Positions 14,781-16,493 of a DNA stretch of 16,493 bases are shown piece after piece. A program made the translations under genes and the position numbers. The number at the start of each line of letters is the position of its first letter. The first letter of the stretch is position 1. The notes beneath the pieces are model-generated. The model was not told the DNA's origin. It saw only the letters and a program-made list of their open reading frames with translations, and ran no database searches. Origin of the DNA: CAG-611 sp964487215 (GTDB lineage Bacteria; Bacillota_I; Bacilli_A; RF39; UBA660); the NCBI GenBank assembly GCA_964487215.1, contig CAZAPU010000015.1, positions 1 through 16,493 of the forward strand, given 5' to 3'.

Positions 14781-14829
14781 TAATAAAAAGACACAAAACC
14801 TATTATATAAATAGTGACTCCGTGTCTTT
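14781..14829 (-). terminator. Intrinsic terminator inside the GNAT leader
   Basis: On the minus strand AAAGACAC (14822-14829) pairs with GTGTCTTT (14787-14794), enclosing a smaller CTATT/AATAG helix, and is followed by a T-rich tract. It lies downstream of the promoter and upstream of the GNAT start, so it is a candidate attenuator. Confidence 0.75.
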
Positions 14830-14844
14830 AAAACTCGTGTAGGA

Positions 14845-14877
14845 TTATATCCCTATGCAGCTCGTAAACTTATGCAT
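14845..14877 (-). CDS. Possible 10-codon leader peptide of the GNAT gene
   Basis: The ORF MHKFTSCIGI starts at 14877 and ends with TAA, between the promoter and the leader terminator. GTGAG lies 1-5 bases before the ATG, which is a weak and very close ribosome binding site. The reading is open to doubt: the segment also forms hairpins (TATGCA/TGCATA and TAGG/CCTA) and may instead be an aptamer. Confidence 0.35.
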   Translation of the reverse strand: MHKFTSCIGI

Positions 14878-14896
14878 ACTCACTTGACTAATTGAT

Positions 14897-14925
14897 ATTA
14901 TAATGATTATTTAAGAATTTGTCAA
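14897..14925 (-). promoter_or_regulatory. Consensus sigma-A promoter of the GNAT leader
   Basis: Minus strand TTGACA (14920-14925), 17 bases, TATAAT (14897-14902): a full consensus in all 12 positions. Predicted transcription starts near 14890, giving a leader of about 147 bases. Confidence 0.9.
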
Positions 14926-14958
14926 ATTTTATCAAGTGAATAGTACTAGTGTATTATT

Positions 14959-16368
14959 TTAATTATTCACTCCATGATGACAACTTGGAGCACTTATGCT
15001 TAATGGTAAAAAATCATATCCATTAGCAAGTCCATATTGAATTATACTTTCAACTCCATTAACTGTATCACCTTTGGTATCATGCATAAGGACAAATGAA
15101 GTATTATTTCTTTGTATACCTGCAATTGCATTAGATATTACTTGTTCAGTTGTTGCTGTTCCTCCATCTCCTGTTGAAACATTCCAATCCCAATAACGAA
15201 ATCCTCTATTTTCTACTTCAGTTGTTAAAATACTCATAATTCCTTGGCTATAAGATCTACTAACCGTATTAGAACTGCCTCCAGGAAATCTCATTACATA
15301 TGATTTGCTTCCTGTTAAACTTTCAACATAATTTTGAATAGTGTATAAATCATTAAAATAAGCATCAATACTAGAATAAATACTATATTGATGTGTAAAA
15401 GTATGCAATCCAATTGTATGTCCTTCATTATATGCTCTTGTAATATTATCACCATATTGTCCTTTAGCATTAGTAACAAAGAAAGTTACTTTTACATTAT
15501 ATTTTTTTAATATATCTAATAATTGATTAGTATAAGCACTGGGACCGTCATCAAAAGTTAAAAAGATAATTTTACTAGAGCCATTATTCATATCGCCACT
15601 TAAAACATATACAATTCTGTTTATCTCGGTTATATTTCCATTACTATCACTTACTTTATAATTAATAGTATAAGAGCCTGAAGCAGAAGAATTTACCTCA
15701 CCACTTACTACAACCTTATCAGTAATATTTCCATCACAATCATCATTAGCAACAAATCCTGGTTCATTATATTGTTCATTTTTGATTAAATATACAACAT
15801 TTCCATTAGTTAATTCGATCTTTGGTGAATTTGTATCTTGTATTTTACTTTTAGCTCTTTTTCTTGCTTTATTACCTCTTGAATCATGAGCTTCAAAATA
15901 TAAATTGTCATCTGTATAAGAAGCTTTTATAGAAAGAGATACATCTCCATCAATATTATCATGTGCTTCAACCTGATATTTTGGAACTTTTCCATTAGGG
16001 CAAACTTGATACTCTTCTTCTTTTAAAGTTATTTTAGGAGCAATTTTATCAACCACTTTTATTATTATTTTTTCATTTTTAACTTTATTTTTATATTTTA
16101 GATGAATCAAAGTTTCATAAGTCTTTAACTCATTTGTTTTAATATTTTTATCATAAGTTATTTTTGTTTTAAAGCAATGAAAAAATATCCTATAACAAAC
16201 TTTTATTTCTTTAGATAAATCCAATTTTTCATTTAATCCTATTTCTATTATATTATCTTTATTTTCAATCTTAAAATCTGCATTTTTTATACAATAAAAA
16301 CAACCACCTAATAAAATAAATGTAGTTACAAAAACCAATAATATTTTTACAATTAGTTTTCTTTTCAT
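14959..16368 (-). CDS. Membrane-anchored polysaccharide deacetylase (CE4) with Ig-like domains
   Basis: CE4 enzymes remove acetyl groups from peptidoglycan GlcNAc or related glycans outside the cell. After an N-terminal membrane helix (about 5-24) the protein has three regions of about 70 residues that look like DUF5011/HYR Ig-like domains (about 34-106, 108-176, 182-256), the last two ending in DSRGN and DSNGN turns. The catalytic NodB domain follows with TFDDG (D273, D274), HTFTH (H322 and H326 as metal ligands), RFPGG (R360), WDWN and LMHDT (H429). All active-site motifs are present. Start: the ATG at 16368 (MKRKLIVK) is chosen. A GTG at 16380 extends the frame by four codons but lacks a ribosome binding site. 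The ATG itself has only a weak one. Confidence 0.9.
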   Translation of the reverse strand: MKRKLIVKILLVFVTTFILLGGCFYCIKNADFKIENKDNIIEIGLNEKLDLSKEIKVCYRIFFHCFKTKITYDKNIKTNELKTYETLIHLKYKNKVKNEKIIIKVVDKIAPKITLKEEEYQVCPNGKVPKYQVEAHDNIDGDVSLSIKASYTDDNLYFEAHDSRGNKARKRAKSKIQDTNSPKIELTNGNVVYLIKNEQYNEPGFVANDDCDGNITDKVVVSGEVNSSASGSYTINYKVSDSNGNITEINRIVYVLSGDMNNGSSKIIFLTFDDGPSAYTNQLLDILKKYNVKVTFFVTNAKGQYGDNITRAYNEGHTIGLHTFTHQYSIYSSIDAYFNDLYTIQNYVESLTGSKSYVMRFPGGSSNTVSRSYSQGIMSILTTEVENRGFRYWDWNVSTGDGGTATTEQVISNAIAGIQRNNTSFVLMHDTKGDTVNGVESIIQYGLANGYDFLPLSISAPSCHHGVNN

Positions 16369-16400
16369 TACATCACTCACATCACAGTTATTCTAATTAC

Positions 16401-16429
16401 AATATAGCATATTTATTATTTTATTTCAA
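16401..16429 (-). promoter_or_regulatory. Sigma-A type promoter of the deacetylase gene
   Basis: Minus strand TTGAAA (16424-16429), 17 bases, TATATT (16401-16406), about 32 bases before the ATG at 16368. Confidence 0.65.
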
Positions 16430-16462
16430 TTAATATAATAAGATAATAAGTTTTCATAAAAA

Positions 16463-16483
16463 AAGCACAATTTATTTGTGCTT
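16463..16483 (-). terminator. Intrinsic terminator of a gene beyond the right edge
   Basis: AAGCACAA (16463-16470) and TTGTGCTT (16476-16483) form an 8-base stem. On the minus strand it is followed by seven T. The gene it ends would be on the minus strand to the right of the window. Confidence 0.8.
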
Positions 16484-16493
16484 AAATTTAATT

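Noticed and set aside
14935..14971. AGTGAATA/TATTCACT inverted repeat after the deacetylase as a terminator
   Set aside because: The loop is 21 bases and there is no T run, so it is not a convincing intrinsic terminator.
16369..16380. GTG start of the deacetylase at 16380
   Set aside because: There is no ribosome binding site, and the signal-anchor begins naturally at the ATG at 16368.

Overview
The window is AT-rich (roughly 27-30% GC by eye) and reads as a fermentative, low-GC Gram-positive bacterium of the Bacilli, probably a gut-type RF39/Erysipelotrichia-like lineage. That placement is inferred from gene content. There is an oxygen-sensitive class III ribonucleotide reductase, a full set of cell-wall genes (so it is not a wall-less mycoplasma), and the Firmicute pairings gpsB-rnpB, recU-ponA and rodZ-pgsA-recA. 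All intact genes end in TAA or TAG, tryptophan is TGG, and start sites carry Shine-Dalgarno sequences.

Left block, minus strand (1-2379): a consensus promoter at 2351-2379 drives gpsB, the RNase P RNA, a rodZ-like gene and pgsA, ending in a terminator at 513-554. recA follows with its own consensus promoter and a LexA-like site, but it is cut by the window edge. The first 47 bases are recA sequence in the opposite orientation, forming a fold-back that looks like an assembly or amplification artefact. 2380-3033 holds no intact large gene: it has a 36-codon ORF with a good ribosome binding site and the remains of a small gene.

Middle block, plus strand (3034-8833): recU overlaps ponA, which encodes a bifunctional penicillin-binding protein with C-terminal Ig-like domains. 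Next comes a LytR-CpsA-Psr ligase with an unusual architecture: three membrane segments, a solute-binding-like region, the LCP domain, a PASTA-like domain and two Cys-rich repeats. A bidirectional terminator closes this block.

Right block, minus strand (8837-16380), in order of transcription from the right: a membrane-anchored polysaccharide deacetylase, a GNAT acetyltransferase, a Nudix hydrolase, a membrane-anchored chagasin-like protease inhibitor, a small membrane protein coupled to a PopT (DUF368) undecaprenyl-phosphate transporter, then nrdD and nrdG. The nrdG gene is broken by a 10-N scaffold gap flanked by about 32 bases that do not fit the protein family. Most of these units have their own sigma-A type promoter with a 17-base spacer.

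The wall-related genes fit together: PopT recycles the lipid carrier, PonA polymerises and cross-links peptidoglycan, the LCP enzyme attaches polymers, the deacetylase probably modifies glycans, and GpsB and RodZ organise the machinery. The most interesting possible regulation is in two successive leaders, ahead of the GNAT and Nudix genes. Each has a strong promoter, a complementary segment or short leader ORF, and an intrinsic terminator before the gene. I found no CRISPR array, tRNA, insertion sequence or phage gene.
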